Origin: Zygnema cylindricum
Lineage: Eukaryota > Streptophyta > Zygnematophyceae > Zygnematales > Zygnemataceae
Assembly (NCBI GenBank): GCA_037447655.1
Contig: JBBHKE010002020.1
Location: 84,595 to 148,594, forward strand
Direction: 5' to 3'
Length of the DNA stretch: 64,000 nt
The translations under genes were made by a program, and so were the position numbers. Shown here piece by piece: positions 33,275 to 46,201 of this stretch. Each line of letters begins with the position of its first letter. Positions within the stretch are counted from its first letter, which is position 1. The notes under the pieces are model-generated. The model was given only the letters and a program-made list of their open reading frames with translations. It was not told the origin of the DNA and did no database searches.

Positions 33275-36200
33275 CTAGTCAATCTTTAATTTCAGACCAC
33301 ACTTCTCCCTGCAAAAAATTAGCTTAGGGGAAGGCACAGGTTTGGTCATCATATCTGCTACCATCTCACTATCTGGTCTGTACTCTAAACTGATTATTTT
33401 GTTTTCTACTTTCTCTCTAACAAAGCTGAGTCTGATGTCCATGTGTTTGGCTTTAAAATGGTGTTTAGGATTGGCAGAAATAGCGATCGTTGCCTGATTA
33501 TCACAAAATTTTTTCTGCACACCACTCTTAAGGTGACCAAGCTCACCAAGCAAAGACTTGACCCACATCAATTCTTTTACAGCAGAGCAAGAGGCCATAT
33601 ACTCAACCTCCATGGTGGACTGAGCAATAACCTTTTGCTGTTTGCTACTCCAACAGCAAGCCCCATCACCCACATATAATACATATCCAGAAGTACATCT
33701 CCTCATCGGAGCATCACCATAACTGGCATCACTCCAAGTAGTGATGTCAGTATTCTCCCCACCCAAATGCAACCATAGATCTCTAGTTCCTACCAAGTAT
33801 ATAAGGACTCTCTTAGCTGCCTCCCAATCCTTCTTAGTGGGAGCATTTAGACTTCTACTCAGCACTCCTACAGCTGCAGCTAAATCCGGCCGGGTACAAT
33901 TCATAAAATAGATTAGACTTCCCACTACTTGCCTGTAAGGAATAGTCTGCATGAACTTCTGTTCTTCAGGATATAATTCCTCGTCTAAGACTATGACTCC
34001 TTCTTCCTCACTCCCCTCACTTCCCTTCTTCAATTCCATTGGAGTTGTAGAACTATTAGCTTTATCCATTTGAAATTTTTCAAACATGTTCCCTATTGCT
34101 TCTTTTTGAGTCAATCTTATAATTTTTCTTTTTCGGTCTCTCTCTACTTGAATTCCCAAAATATATTTTGCTTCCCCCATATCCTTCATTTCAAATCTCC
34201 CCTTAAGATCGGTTTTCAGTTTATTAATTTTTTCCATTGATTTACTTAAAACAAGCAAATCATCAACATAAATTGCAATAAATATAAAACCTTCCTCATC
34301 TTCGAAAACATAGATTGAGTGATCTCAGCTGATCCGAATATATCCTAGACCGGTAAGAAACTCATCAAGCTTCTTATTCCACTGTCGAGGCGCCTGTTTC
34401 AAACCATAAAGAGATTTAATCAGCCGGCAGACCTTACTCTCCTCTCCTTCTTCCACAAACCCTTCGGGTTGTCGCATGAAGATCTCCTCTTCTAATTCTC
34501 CATGCAAAAAGGCTGTTTTGATGTCCATCTGGTGCACTTCCATGTCTTCCGCCGCTGCTAAACTGAGAAGTATGCGGACGGAGGGAAATTTGACCAACGG
34601 GGCAAAGGTTTCCTCGTAGTCAATTCCTTCCTTTTGTGTAAATCCCTTTGCCACTAATCTGGCCTTGTAGCGCTCGATTGTGTTATCTGGGTTCAGTTTT
34701 AGTTTGAAAACCCACTTACAACCGATTGGTTTTCGGTTAGGTGGACAGTCCACCAGCTCCCAAGTATCGGCTGCCATGATTGAAGCCATCTCCTCATTGA
34801 TGGCTGTCTTCCACCGGTTTCTTTCTGGACAAGTCATCGCCTCTCGATAAGTTTGAGGTTCATCTTGATGAGATAGTTTAGTTACCTTGTTATTAACCTG
34901 TTTTTCTTGCAGTCTTCTGCTACTTCTCCTCCCTCCCTCAAAATCTGAGGCCGGAATAGATGGTTCTCGTGGATTCTTTCGAACAAACTCGGCTTCTCCC
35001 CTATCCCTTGATATCGAATCAATTTCCACCACGTCTTCCGCTTCGAGTAGAGTTGTCACTAGAGTTTCCACAGCCGAGTCCTTTTCGGTCTGATTTGTTC
35101 CTGCAAGAATGTCATCGTCTCTAAAACCTGGATAGTTAGGAAGCTCAAAGTCATCAGAATTTTCTGACTCAAATCTGATTTTTACTGACTTTGTATATTT
35201 GAAGGGATCCACAGACTTTCCTTCATCCATAACTACTAGATGCTTTACTAAGATTATATCTTCTCTTTTTAGATCATAAACTCTATATCCTTTAACATCC
35301 TCATCATATCCTAATAAGTATCCCGGTTTTCCTTTAGGATCTAGCTTCCAATTGGACCGATCAGTATCTAGACTGAATACTTGACTGCCGAATACCTTTA
35401 AATGAGATAAGTCTGGTTTCCGGCCTGTCCATCTCTCATAAGGTGTTTGATCTTTTATAGCTGAAGTAAGAACTCTATTTTTGAGGTAATTAGCACAGTT
35501 CATTGCTTCTGCCCAAAACCTTTTTCCTATCTTCTTATCCGACAACATACTTCTAGCACTATCACTTAGTGTTCTATTTAACCTTTCAGCTACCCCATTC
35601 TGTTCAGGATTTTCTGGCACTGTCTTTTGGTGTTGAACCCCATCTTCCCTCAAAAAATCCTCAAACTGGTTAGAAGTATACTCTCCACCATTGTCACTCC
35701 TTACTCTCTTGATTGGAGTTTCATGGAGTTTTTCGCTCCATGCTTTATATTGTCTAAAACAGTCCTCAGCCTCTGACTTGTTTTTCAAAAAATATACTCG
35801 GGAATACCGAGACCAATCATCAGTTATAGTCATCATAAAACTCTTCCCCCCCGGTGAGGGCACTCTAGCCGGTCCCCAAATATCTGTGTGTACTAGATCT
35901 AGAAGTTTTTCTCCCTTGTAGGTGGCTGTTTTTGGAAAGGGTAATCTGTGTGCTTTACCTTGAGCACACCCACTACAATCACTTATATCATCACTCTCAC
36001 TGAACTGAATCCCTTCCACCACTCCCATCTTTTTCATCTCTCTTAACTTATCTAGATTCACATGCCCAAGCCTCTTATGCCACATCATAATATCATGAAC
36101 ACCAGCATAATAAAGTTTCTTTGTTTCATTACTTAAGATCAGCCTAAACATCCCATGGCTACCTTTCTCAGCAATGAAATAGACATCCTCCTCAAAACTA

Positions 36201-37633
36201 GCAGTAAAGACTCCTTCCCTAGTGCTAGTGAAAAAACCCTTATCATCTAATACTGATGTAGAGATAAGGTTTTTGTTCAGCTCCGGAATAAACAATACAT
36301 CGGAGAATGTTAATATGGATGTCTTTCCTTCAACTAACACTTTCAGATCTACCGATCCTACAAGAGTAGTGGTGACTATCCTCCCATCCCCGTACTCTAT
36401 CTCTACGGTGGGAATCTTTCTTATCTTAGTGAACAGGTGTCTATCCTTACACATGTGCATTGAGGCACCTGAATCTATAATCCAGCCTGCTTCACCTTTC
36501 AATCCACTGTAAGCACATTTCTGCCTTCGTGGAATTTCAACCTCAGTTTTCGCCTCCAACTCCTCATCCAAAAGGAGCTCATCGTCCTCGTCCTCGGATT
36601 CCGCCTCAAGTACCTGTGTGACAAGGGCCTTTTTCTTTCCTCTCGGGGTACCACCGGTCTGCCCCTCCTTTAACCGAAGCTCGGTTAGCTTGGTGCACTC
36701 TGCCATATAGTGCCCCGGTTTCTTACAAAAATGACATAAACCTTTGGGAGCCCTTGGTTCGAACTCGCCAACCTGTTTTTTCTGCTCCCTACCCCCATAG
36801 TTTCCGACTGGTTTCCGGGAATCCTTGTTCCTCCAATCGGTCGCTGTTGCCAAGGCTTGGCCACTCTTTCCTCCCCTTCGGATCTATATTGTATTCTCTC
36901 GAACGAGAATCATCCCTACCACTGAGTTCCATATCCACCTTGAGTCCGGCAAGTCCTGCACACGGTTGACTATGTTCTCGAACTCATCAGGTAACTTCAT
37001 TAGTAAACAGTTAACTTTTTCTTTTTCACTAAAAACTTTACCCGCACTCTCTAGCTCCATGAAGAGTGTAGCAAGCTCATTGCAAAAATCCAACATATTT
37101 CCCCCTTTGTATACATACTCCTTAACTTTCTGATCAGCCAACTGTTGTTGCTGAATCGTACCACTTCGGTACATCTCTATGAGAGCCATCCAAAGATCGG
37201 ATGCCCTCTCTACCTGCAAATGAGGACATGCAATTCCTTGTGTGAGATGGCGTAGGATGAAGTGCTTTGCCGCCATATTGTTGAAGTCCCAGGTTTTAGT
37301 ATCATTCTCCTCGTTCCTAGGAATAGGTGACATGAATGCTAAACCAGTTGCTATTGGTGTGGTCGCCTCCTTCTCCTTTCCTTTGTCCACCACCTCTCCT
37401 TCCTTTGTTTCCTCTGTTGAAGGTGAATCCTCTTTCCTGGTGAATCTGCTTCCTTTAAACCCTGGAGGAATTCCAAGACTTGATGGACGCCCCAATCGTC
37501 CACTCACTATCCCCCAAAACCTTTTTTCGCATAGAGCTCCTATCATCATACTTTCCCAGTATATGAAGCCAGTTCCATTAAAGATTGGTACCCTAAAGGG
37601 TGGGCCCATAACTTGAAACTCTGAGACCTCCAT
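33275..37633 (-). pseudogene. Copia element A gag-pol polyprotein, one frame with two nonsense codons
   Basis: A single 1,453-codon minus-strand frame codes, in order: gag (MGPPFRVPIFNG at the primer site; KLPDEFENIVNRVQDL); zinc knuckle CHFCKKPGHYMAEC near 36720; protease WIIDSGASMHM near 36470; MMWHKRLGHV near 36080; integrase with HTDIWGP, RSDNGGEY and NGVAERLNRTL; RT with [13 protein letters not shown] near 34670 and IYVDDLLVLS near 34260; and RNase H with SDASYGDAPM, STMEVEYMASCSA and HHFKAKHMDIRLSFV. It has no frameshift. A TAG at 36884-36886 interrupts gag just before the zinc knuckle where relatives have Glu. A TGA at 34325-34327 interrupts RT where a relative has a Ser codon. As it stands it cannot give the full polyprotein without readthrough. 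Confidence 0.9.
37599..37612 (-). promoter_or_regulatory. Half-tRNA primer-binding site of element A
   Basis: GTTATGGGCCCACC begins two bases after the 5' LTR. It complements the anticodon region of initiator tRNA-Met and contains the ATG of MGPP in gag. Confidence 0.75.
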
Positions 37634-38662
37634 AAGTCCTCAGAGTGGACAGCTTCCAAGAAGCCTCTAGGATAATCTTGACCCCTTTGTGTTTAAGCAA
37701 AAATAACTGCCACCCTGGCAGACAAAAACTCTGACCAACTTCACCCCTGTGAAGACAAGACTCCCCTGAGTTGATAGCAAAAAGAATCTCTGAATTTGCT
37801 CCCCTGAGCAGTAAGTTATGGAGGGTCAAAGTTGACCTTTTGTACAGAAGCTCTCTGGGAGAGGGGGTCCTATCTTCTAATTTTTCTAAGTCCTATCTCT
37901 CTCACAGACTCTATCTACTGATGTACGGAACCAATCAGAATTGAGTTCCGTACGCAAAAGTACAGCTGCCGGTGTACTTTATGTACGGACATTGTACGAC
38001 ATGGCCAAAATGTCGACACATGTCAAATCCGGATTCGGTGCCATAATCTCCGGAGATTCCACAATCCAACGGAATTTCCCCACGCGTCATCCGATGTGGC
38101 GAAGGCCACAAACCGCCGAAATCTTCCTCCGCGATCTCGGCGCTAATCCCGGCCGTCCGATTAAATTCGGCTTTAATCGTAGCCGTAATAAATACATGCG
38201 CGGTATTTGTTTCTTTTACGAAACAAATGCGCGGTACTGATTTTTGTCCGTACCGTAAGTCGTACATTATATTTTACTGGATCTATGTATCCCGTAATTC
38301 ATTTCAGTTAAATGGTTTATCGCTTGTATACATATGTAAATAATTATCAAACTATATGCTAGGTAACACTACCGCTAGATTATACGGCTAAGGCTACCGG
38401 CTACTTCGTGTCTGCCGGCCGGCAGGTACAAGGATCAAATCCTGCCGCCGGCACATACATTTTAATTAAATATATAAACCCTAATATAAAATTCCCGTAA
38501 ACCTCAGGATAGCCAAGGTAGCCATGGCTCTAGCTTCCTCTCCAATTTCTCAGTGACTGCGACAAGTTTGAGAGTTGGAGAGAGAAGTTAGAGATAGACT
38601 GCCTCGACTTCTATATTTCTTTTCAGACCTAGAAAATACTAATAAAACCATTAGTTTCTACA
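37614..38662 (-). repeat. 5' LTR of copia element A
   Basis: 1,049 bp, same termini as 32213-33261. A second in-frame ATG (37633) lies in its last 20 bases, so translation could begin in the LTR. Confidence 0.95.
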
Positions 38663-38667
38663 AATTC
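38663..38667. repeat. Target-site duplication of element A, right
   Basis: AATTC, identical to 32208-32212. Confidence 0.85.
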
Positions 38668-38730
38668 AAATGCCTAAATTTGAGTGGGAGTGTAGGAACC
38701 GAGCGGATGAGCGATAAAAGATAAGGGAGT

Positions 38731-38876
38731 GGTAGGTGCAATTTTGTGTCCCCCATTGGACCATAGAATTGAAGAAGCCTTTAGGTAGTTTTTTAATAAT
38801 CCTTTTTCAACTAAGACCACTGCTACCCAAGCAAGCAAATAGACAATCAGACTGCACCCCTGAGCACTCTCGATTG
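38731..38876 (-). repeat. Fragment of a D/G-type copia LTR
   Basis: The plus strand starts TGCAATTTTGTGTCCCCCAT and matches the beginning of the LTR at 55685, ending near CCCCTGAGCACTC. Only the U5-side 140 bp remain. Confidence 0.6.
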
Positions 38877-39584
38877 TGTAACTCTGAGACCTCCATAGGT
38901 CCTTAGAGTAAGCAGCTCACACGAAGCCTCTAAGATAACCCTGACCCCTTTGTGTTTCAGCAAGAATAAGTGCCACCCTAGCAGACAAAAACTCTTACCA
39001 CCTTCAACCTTGTGAAGGCAAGACTCCCTTGAGTGGATAGCAAATTCAGGAGAATTCCTGTATTCTCCGGAGATGGTGCAAGCCAATGTGATAATGCCAC
39101 ATATCATTTGACATGGCGATGACCGAAAACCGCTAAAGCGTCCATTTCGCAATCTTGGCATCTATCGCGGCCATTCGATCAAGATCGGCAATTAATCTTA
39201 GTGGTCGAAATTAATTGCGTAGTATTTGTTTCGCGGTCGAAACAAATGTGAGATATTCATTTCTTTGAGTAGCGTACGTCTTACTATACAAAACTGTGTT
39301 TATGTCTTAAATTTTGTTCGCACCGTAAAACGAACTTGTTTATGTATGAATTGTAAAATAATTATCAAACCCTACATGTCCCAGCACTAATCCTAGACTA
39401 ATAGGATAAAGCTACCGGCTACAGCTGAACTTGATGGACGACATGTACTACGATCAAATCATGGGTTAGTCAAGTGCCATTTTAGTAAACGTACCAAAAC
39501 TGCTATCTGTCTTTCTTTGGACACCATAGGCAGCCATGGCTCTAGCTCCTTCTTGAACCTTTTGTGTTGGAGTTTGAAGGAGAG
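38877..39584 (-). repeat. A-type copia LTR, part 1 (split by element D)
   Basis: It starts TGTAACTCTGAGACCTCC like element A's LTR end and continues to the AGCCATGGCTCTAGCTCC zone. Element D follows, and the missing U3 start is at 47243-47323. Confidence 0.65.
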
Positions 39585-40291
39585 TGCGATTTTGCGTCCT
39601 CCATTGGACCACAAAATACAAGAAACCTCTCGATAGTATTTAACTAACCCACTTCAAGCCACAACCTCTACTATCTAGGAAGGCAAAATGACAGTTTGAC
39701 TACACCCCTATGCAGCCTGGACTCCCTTGAGTTCGTAGTAAAAAAAATCACTGAAAACAGCAAACGAGCCGATAAGTTATGAGGCAGTAAAAATGCCAAT
39801 TTGTACAAACTCTCAAAGGGATAGGTGACTACCTACCAAAATTTTTTAAGTCCTAATTCCCTCTAATAACTTCTATCTACTAAAGTACAAACAACTCAGA
39901 ATACTGTACCATACCAAAAAATACTATTGTCGATGTACCTTTTGTACGGCCTATGTAAGACAAGGCTATTAAGCGGACGCGTGTCTAAGTTTCACTCGTC
40001 CGTACATTCCTCGAAATTCGGATGACCGAATGTCATCTCTCCACGTGGCTCCAGGTCATGCCACGTCACAAAACGCCAAAGTGACAATTCTGGGATTTCG
40101 GCGATGATGTGCGCCGTTGGATTATCAGCGAGACGCAATATTAGCCGTATAAATACTTGCGCGATATTTGTTTCACTATCGAAACAAAAATGCGTGATAT
40201 CCGTTTTGAAATAGAATCGTACTTCGTACTTTCATAAAATTATATCTATGCATGCCGTATACAGTTTTAGTTAAATGGATTTGTTCCTCCC

Positions 40292-40370
<79 letters not shown>

Positions 40371-40684
40371 ATCACATACTATAGCATTTAGCATTGGTCC
40401 TAGTCTAATAGGATAAAGTTGACCGCTATCGGCCAACTTGACGAACCGCAGGTACCGGGATCAAATCCTGTGTCCGTCGGGTATATTTTTAGTAACCTAC
40501 TAAAAAATCACTGCCTGTTGAACTAAGGCAGCCATGGATCAACCACCCTCTCTGTCCTTCAGTAACTACAACAAGTATGGGGGCTAGAGAGAGGAGGTGG
40601 AGGCAGGCTGCCCGTCATTTTCTTTTCTTTTATCCTACCAAATTTAATTCTAGAAAATACTCTATAAATCTATTAATTTCAACA
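39585..40684 (-). repeat. 3' LTR of copia element D
   Basis: On the minus strand it runs TGTTGAAATTAATAG to the U5 end. It matches 46202-47242 along its length, apart from a (TA)37 expansion at 40295-40368. Confidence 0.8.
40295..40368. repeat. (AT)37 microsatellite in LTR
   Basis: The partner LTR has only ACATATATATC at the same place (about 46916), so it expanded after insertion or was lost there. Confidence 0.9.
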
Positions 40685-43600
40685 CTCCCCTTATTTTCTA
40701 GTCTAATTTTAATTTTTCATTCAACCCGCACTTTTCCCGACAATATTTAAATTTAGGAGAGGGGACAAGTTTGGTCCTCATGTCAGCCACCATTTCTTCA
40801 TCAGGTCTATACATAAGACTTAAAATTTTATTTTCAACTTTTTCCCTTACGACGCTTAATCTTATGTCCATAGGTTTTGCTTTGAAATGGTGTTTTGGAT
40901 TGGTTGCAATTGCGATTGCAGCTTGATTATCGCAAAAGATTTCATGCACTCCCTCCTTCATATATCCCAGTTCTTGCAATAATGATTTCACCCACATTAG
41001 TTCTTTTACAGCTGAACAAGACGCCATATACTGAGCCTCTATAGTAGACTGAGCAACCACTTTTTGTTGCTTACTGCTCCAACAGCAAGCACCTTCCCCC
41101 ACATACAAAACATATCCAGAAGTGCATCTTCTCATAGGTGCATCCCCTATAACTGGCATCACTGCAAGTGGTGATATCAATGTGCTCCCCTCCCAAATGC
41201 AACCATAATTCTCTGGTTCCAACCAGATATCTCATGACTCTCTTGGGTGCCTCCAAGTCTCTCTTTCTAAAATCATTAAGACTCCTACTTAGTACTCCAA
41301 CTGCTGCCGCTATGTCCGGCCTGTCACAATTCATAAAATAGATCAAACTTCCTACGACCTGTCTATAAGAGATAGACTTCATAAACTCTCTCTCCTTTGG
41401 ACTCGTCTAATCGTCTAAGATCATCACTCCTCCTTCTACACTCCCATCATTGACTTTTTTCAAGTCCATGGGAGTGGTACAACTGTTAGCATTTTCCATC
41501 TGGAATTTCTCAAGCATATTTCCTATTGCTTCTTTTTGAGTAAGTTTGATAATCTTCTTCCCTCTATCTCTCTCCATTTGGATCCCCAAAATATATTTTG
41601 CCTCCCCTAAATCCTTCATATCAAATTTGCCCATAAGATCTTTCTTTAGCTTATTGATCTTCTCCAAAGACTAACTGAACACAAGCAGATCATCCATATA
41701 AATTGCAATAAAAATGACACCATTCTCATCTTCAAACATATAGATAGAATGGTCAAAGCTGATACAGATATATCCTAGATTGGTGAGAAACTCATCTAGT
41801 TTCTTATTCCACTGTCGGGGAGCTTGCTTCAGTCCATATAAGGATATAATGAGCCTGCAAATTTTGCTCTCTTCTCCTTCTTCCACGAACCCCTCGGGTT
41901 GCCTCATGAAATTTCTTCCTCTAACTCACCATTAAGAAAAGCTTTTTTAATGTCCATCTGGTGGGTTTCCATGTCTTCCGCTGCTACTAGACAAAGGAGA
42001 ATCCTTACTGAGGGGAACCAAACAACTAGAGCAAAGGTCTCCTCATAGTCAATCCCCTCTTTTTGAGTGAACCCCTTTGCTACCAATCGAGCATTATATC
42101 TCTCAATGGTATTATCTAGGTTCAGTTTTAGTTTAAATACCCATTTATACCTAATAGGTTTTTTTGTCTGGAGGATAATCTGCTAATTCCCAAGTATTTT
42201 CTTCTATGATAGAAGCCATCTCATCATTTATGGCTCTAATCCATCTTTCTCTCTTTAGACTATTCACTACCTCTGAGTAAGACTAAGGCTTATCTCGGTG
42301 AGATAGCTTAGTTATCTTATGAGCGACCTGTTTTTCTTGTATCCTTTTGCTGCTCCCTTTTCCTCCCTCAAACTGCAAAGCCGGAATGGATGGAAGTCTA
42401 GGGTTTCTTCTCACTGTCTCATCGGCTCCCATGTCCATGGAAGCCAGTTCTCGTCCCACTTCTTCTATGTCCTCAAAATCCATAGGAGTATGTGAGGTTT
42501 CCGGTGAGTCTCTTGTATCTCGAATCTCCCCTGAATCTGCAATCACGTTTCACTCATAACTCTTTCGGGAACGACCGAGTTCTCCTCACTGTCGGACTCA
42601 AATCTGATTCTTATCTTCTTTGTATATTTAAAGGGGTCAAATGTCTTCCCTTCATCCATGACAACTAAGTGTTTGACCAGAATTATATCATTCTTTGCTA
42701 AGTCATAAAATCTACATCCCTTAACATCCTCATCATATCCCTTAAAGTATCTAGGTTTTCCCTTAGCATCTAGTTTCCAGTTTTTCCTCTCCGTGTCAAG
42801 ACTGAAAACTTGGCTACCGAATACTTTAAGGTGTGAGATATTTGGTTTCTTTCCAACCCATCTATCATAAGGTGTTTCTCCCTTTACAACAGAGGTAAGG
42901 AATTTATTTTTAATGTAGTTGGCACAATTCATTGCTTCTGCCCAAAATCTCTTTCCTATTTTCTTGTCTGCCAACATACTGCATGCACTATCTCCTACGG
43001 TTGGATTCAACCTCTCAGCTACCCCATTTTGTTCCAGGTTATATGGTACAGTGTTTTGGTGCTACACTCCCTCATCTCTCATATATTCCTCAAACAGGTT
43101 AGAGGAATATTCCCCCCCATTATCACTCGTCATCCTCTTAATGGGGGTTTCATGCAATTTCTGACTCCAAGCTTTATATTCTTTAAAGTAAGTTGATGCT
43201 TCAGACTTTGTTTTCACAAAGAAGACTCTAGAGTACCTAGACTAGTAATCGTTTTCGTCATCATAAACCTCTTTCCTCCAACCGAAGGTACTTTTGCAAG
43301 TCCCCAAATATCTGTGTAGACTAAATCTAACACTTTCTCACCTCTATATGTGGCAGCTTTGGGAAAGGGAAGTTTGTGAGCCTTACCTTGAGCACAACCA
43401 CTACAATCATCCATCATTTCATTATCCCCAAATTGAATGCCTTTTACTACCCCAAGCTTTTTCATTTCCCTCAACCTATCAAAGTGCACATGTTCCAACC
43501 GCTAATGCCAAATCATTAACTTAGGAACACCAACATAGTAAGCATTCTTCTTTTCATTACTCAGATTAAGCCTAAACATTCCTTGGCTACCCTTATCTGC

Positions 43601-45014
43601 CGTGAAGTAAACTTCATCCCGATACTTAGCTGTAAAGACTCCTTTTCGAGTGAAGGTATCAAACTATTTGTCATCTAACGCAGACGTAGAGACAAGATTT
43701 TTACTCAGCTGAGGAATGTAGAGTACATCTGAGAATGTAAGTATAGAAGTCTTAACCTCCACTAAGACTTTGAGATTTACTGATCCCACTAGATCTGTAG
43801 TATCTATTCTCCCATCCCCATACTCTATCTTTACAGTAGGGATTTTCCTTTGCTTAGTGAAGAGTTCTTTATCACCCCACATATGCATGGATGCACCTGA
43901 GTCGATAATCCATCCTTCCTGTGGAGCTTCCCGAATTGCTCCAAGGGCACACTTTTGTCTCCTAGGAATATCCTTCTCCTCCAGACTCTCGTCAAGAAGA
44001 AGCTCCCTATCCTTCTCAGATGACTCATCCTCGGTTTCTCATGTCACTTTTGTAAACACAAGTGTCATTTTTTTCCCTCCGGAATAACCCCCTCCACGGT
44101 TCTCTTGGAGCCTGAGCTTCAACAGCTTGACACAATCTACGATGAAGTGTCACGACTTTTTGCAAAAATGACAAAGACCCTTTGGGGGCCTCGGTCCTCC
44201 AAGATGATCTCTTTCCCCTTTGTACGGTTTCTTCGGATCCTTCCCCCATCGGTCCCTTCCTACTGCTAGAGCTTGAATGGTCTTTCCTCCTCTCCTAATC
44301 TCCATTGTGTTTTCCTGCACAAGTATCATCCAGACCATTGTGTTTCATTTCCATGAACTATCAAGCATTTCCTGTACTCGATACACTATGTTCTCGAACT
44401 CATGTGGTAACTTCATGATAAGAGTTTTAACTTTCATTTTCATTGTACCTGTCCACGCGACACTTTCCATCTCCATATACAAACAAGAAAGATCATTACA
44501 ATAATGTAACATCTTTCCTCCTTTGTAAGTGTAACTCACTAGCTTTTGCTCAGCCAACTAGAGCTTTTGAATAGTTCCAGGTCTATAAATCTCCACCAAA
44601 CTCACCCACAACTCCTCAGCCTTGTAAATGTGAAGATGAGGAGTGGCCAAAGCTTGAGTGAGGTGACTGAGAATGAAGTTCTTGGCAGCCATGTTTATAT
44701 CCTCCCACATTTGAGTATCGTTCATCCGTGGTCTTCACGGTCGCCGCTCCCTGTACTGTGGTAATAGGAGTAAGGGGTGTCTCGTTCCCCTTTCCCTTTT
44801 CGGACACAATGCTGTCCCCATCATCTGCCACCTCCGCTGAGGCTGCCGTTGTGGTAGGAAACCTTACTCCTCCAAATCTTGGTGCAGTTCCCGAAGGTGG
44901 ACATTTCACTTGTCCACTGACGATACCCCAGTATCGTTTTTCGCACAAAGCTCCCATCATCATGGATTCCCAATCGATGAACCCATATCCATTGAAGGTG
45001 GGCACCCTAGAGGA
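40685..45014 (-). pseudogene. Copia element D gag-pol, decayed
   Basis: The minus strand carries all domains in copia order: gag from about 45005 (VPTFNGYGFIDWESMMMGAL); zinc-knuckle trace CHFCKKS near 44160; protease MHMWGDKELF near 43880; GHVHFDRLREMKK-type pre-integrase near 43490; integrase YTDIWGLAKVPS near 43310 and SACSMLADKKIGKRFWAEAM near 42960; [20 protein letters not shown] near 42080 and YMDDLLVFS near 41690; RNase H TSGYVLYVGEGACCWSSKQ near 41110 and HHFKAKPMDIRLSV near 40880. At least ten stops or frameshifts interrupt it. It belongs to the same family as element A, with a diverged LTR type. Confidence 0.85.
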
Positions 45015-46183
45015 TGTTGTCCATAGCCATTTTCAGCCATGGATTTACCCTCGGAAGCACCACAGACTACCCAAAAACAGCCAACTTTGAATCAACACAG
45101 AATTCTACAAAAATATCAAAACAAGTTGAAACTACAAACACAGGTATTTTCTAGGCTAAAAAATAACCTCAGATAGTTTCAAACAAAAATAATGAACAGA
45201 GTGATCACACCATCTAGTCAAAGTTGCAGAAAAACAGTCTGCCAGAACTTTGATAAAACAGACTAACTTCACAATGAATTAAAGCACAGACCAGGCCTAC
45301 AATAGACCTGCAAATCTGTGACAATATTAACATTATATAGAGGAAAACACATAAAAAATTTCAGACAATTCTGCCAATAGATCTGAGAGTAATCCTCAGA
45401 TAAAATTACCAAAAATAACCATAAACAGTTTTTGGTCCAAAAGGTTCCTAAGTCCTAAAATGACTAAGTCCTACAAATATATACAAGAGCTTACTGCTGA
45501 ATGTACGGAGGCATACCAGCCGTACGCTGTCTACCAGCTACCTGTATTACTGTTGGTATACCCGAATACTTCAAGGTATGTCAAAGTGAGTAAACCTACA
45601 CTAATACTTAATACAAAAAAAGACAAAACAATGTTCGACCAAATATTTATACGTACACACAATCTCACAAAATCGTATGTTGAGTCACGCTACGTCACTC
45701 AACGAGATTCTTTGAATTTATTGAAAGAATCCGGGTCGTCCAAAAATAAGCATTGTGTGATTGACGCGATTTTGCGTGGCAACAAAATCCAAACGAAATC
45801 CACGTGAGTCGTCAAATATCTCGTGACGTCGCGAAACGCATTCACGTTCACTTGCCAAATAAGACGCTCCGTACTTGCGGCGTCCTTTTTCCATAAATGT
45901 GCATGTCGCATTATGTTTCGTACGAGCGACATCATTTTTCAACATTTCAAATATTTCGGATCGGATCGCTTCGCGATCCGCCGCCCATTTCTCACCGCAT
46001 TACACACCACTCAAATAGTTCCTCACGTCCTTTTAGTTTTGATCGTATAACTATCCCCCCAATCCGCAAATCCATTCGAACCTCCATTCATACCACCACA
46101 TTACTTCCAGTAATAATTTACGCATGAACGTCGCGTGCGCACAAAATGTCGCGTACGCACGAAACTAACTTTTCAAAACAACA
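45015..46183 (-). repeat. Solo LTR of family X, copy 1, inside gag start of element D
   Basis: The minus strand begins TGTTGTTTTGAAAAG and ends GGACAACA (TG...CA). It separates D's primer site and first gag codons (46187-46201) from the rest of gag. Flanks GAGGA and GAGAG are at best a poor 5-bp duplication. It is homologous to 50194-51885 in the opposite orientation. No internal coding region exists. Confidence 0.65.
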
Positions 46184-46186
46184 GAG

Positions 46187-46201
46187 AGTGGGCCCACAGC
46201 C
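46187..46201 (-). promoter_or_regulatory. Degenerate half-tRNA primer-binding site of element D
   Basis: GGCTGTGGGCCCACT, differing at three positions from GGTTATGGGCCCACC, next to D's 5' LTR. Confidence 0.55.

Noticed and set aside
38731-38876. Target duplication defining the inverted composite as a single insertion
   Set aside because: The flanks at 38872-38876 (GATTG) and 53640-53644 (TAACA) differ, so a simple insertion is not supported.
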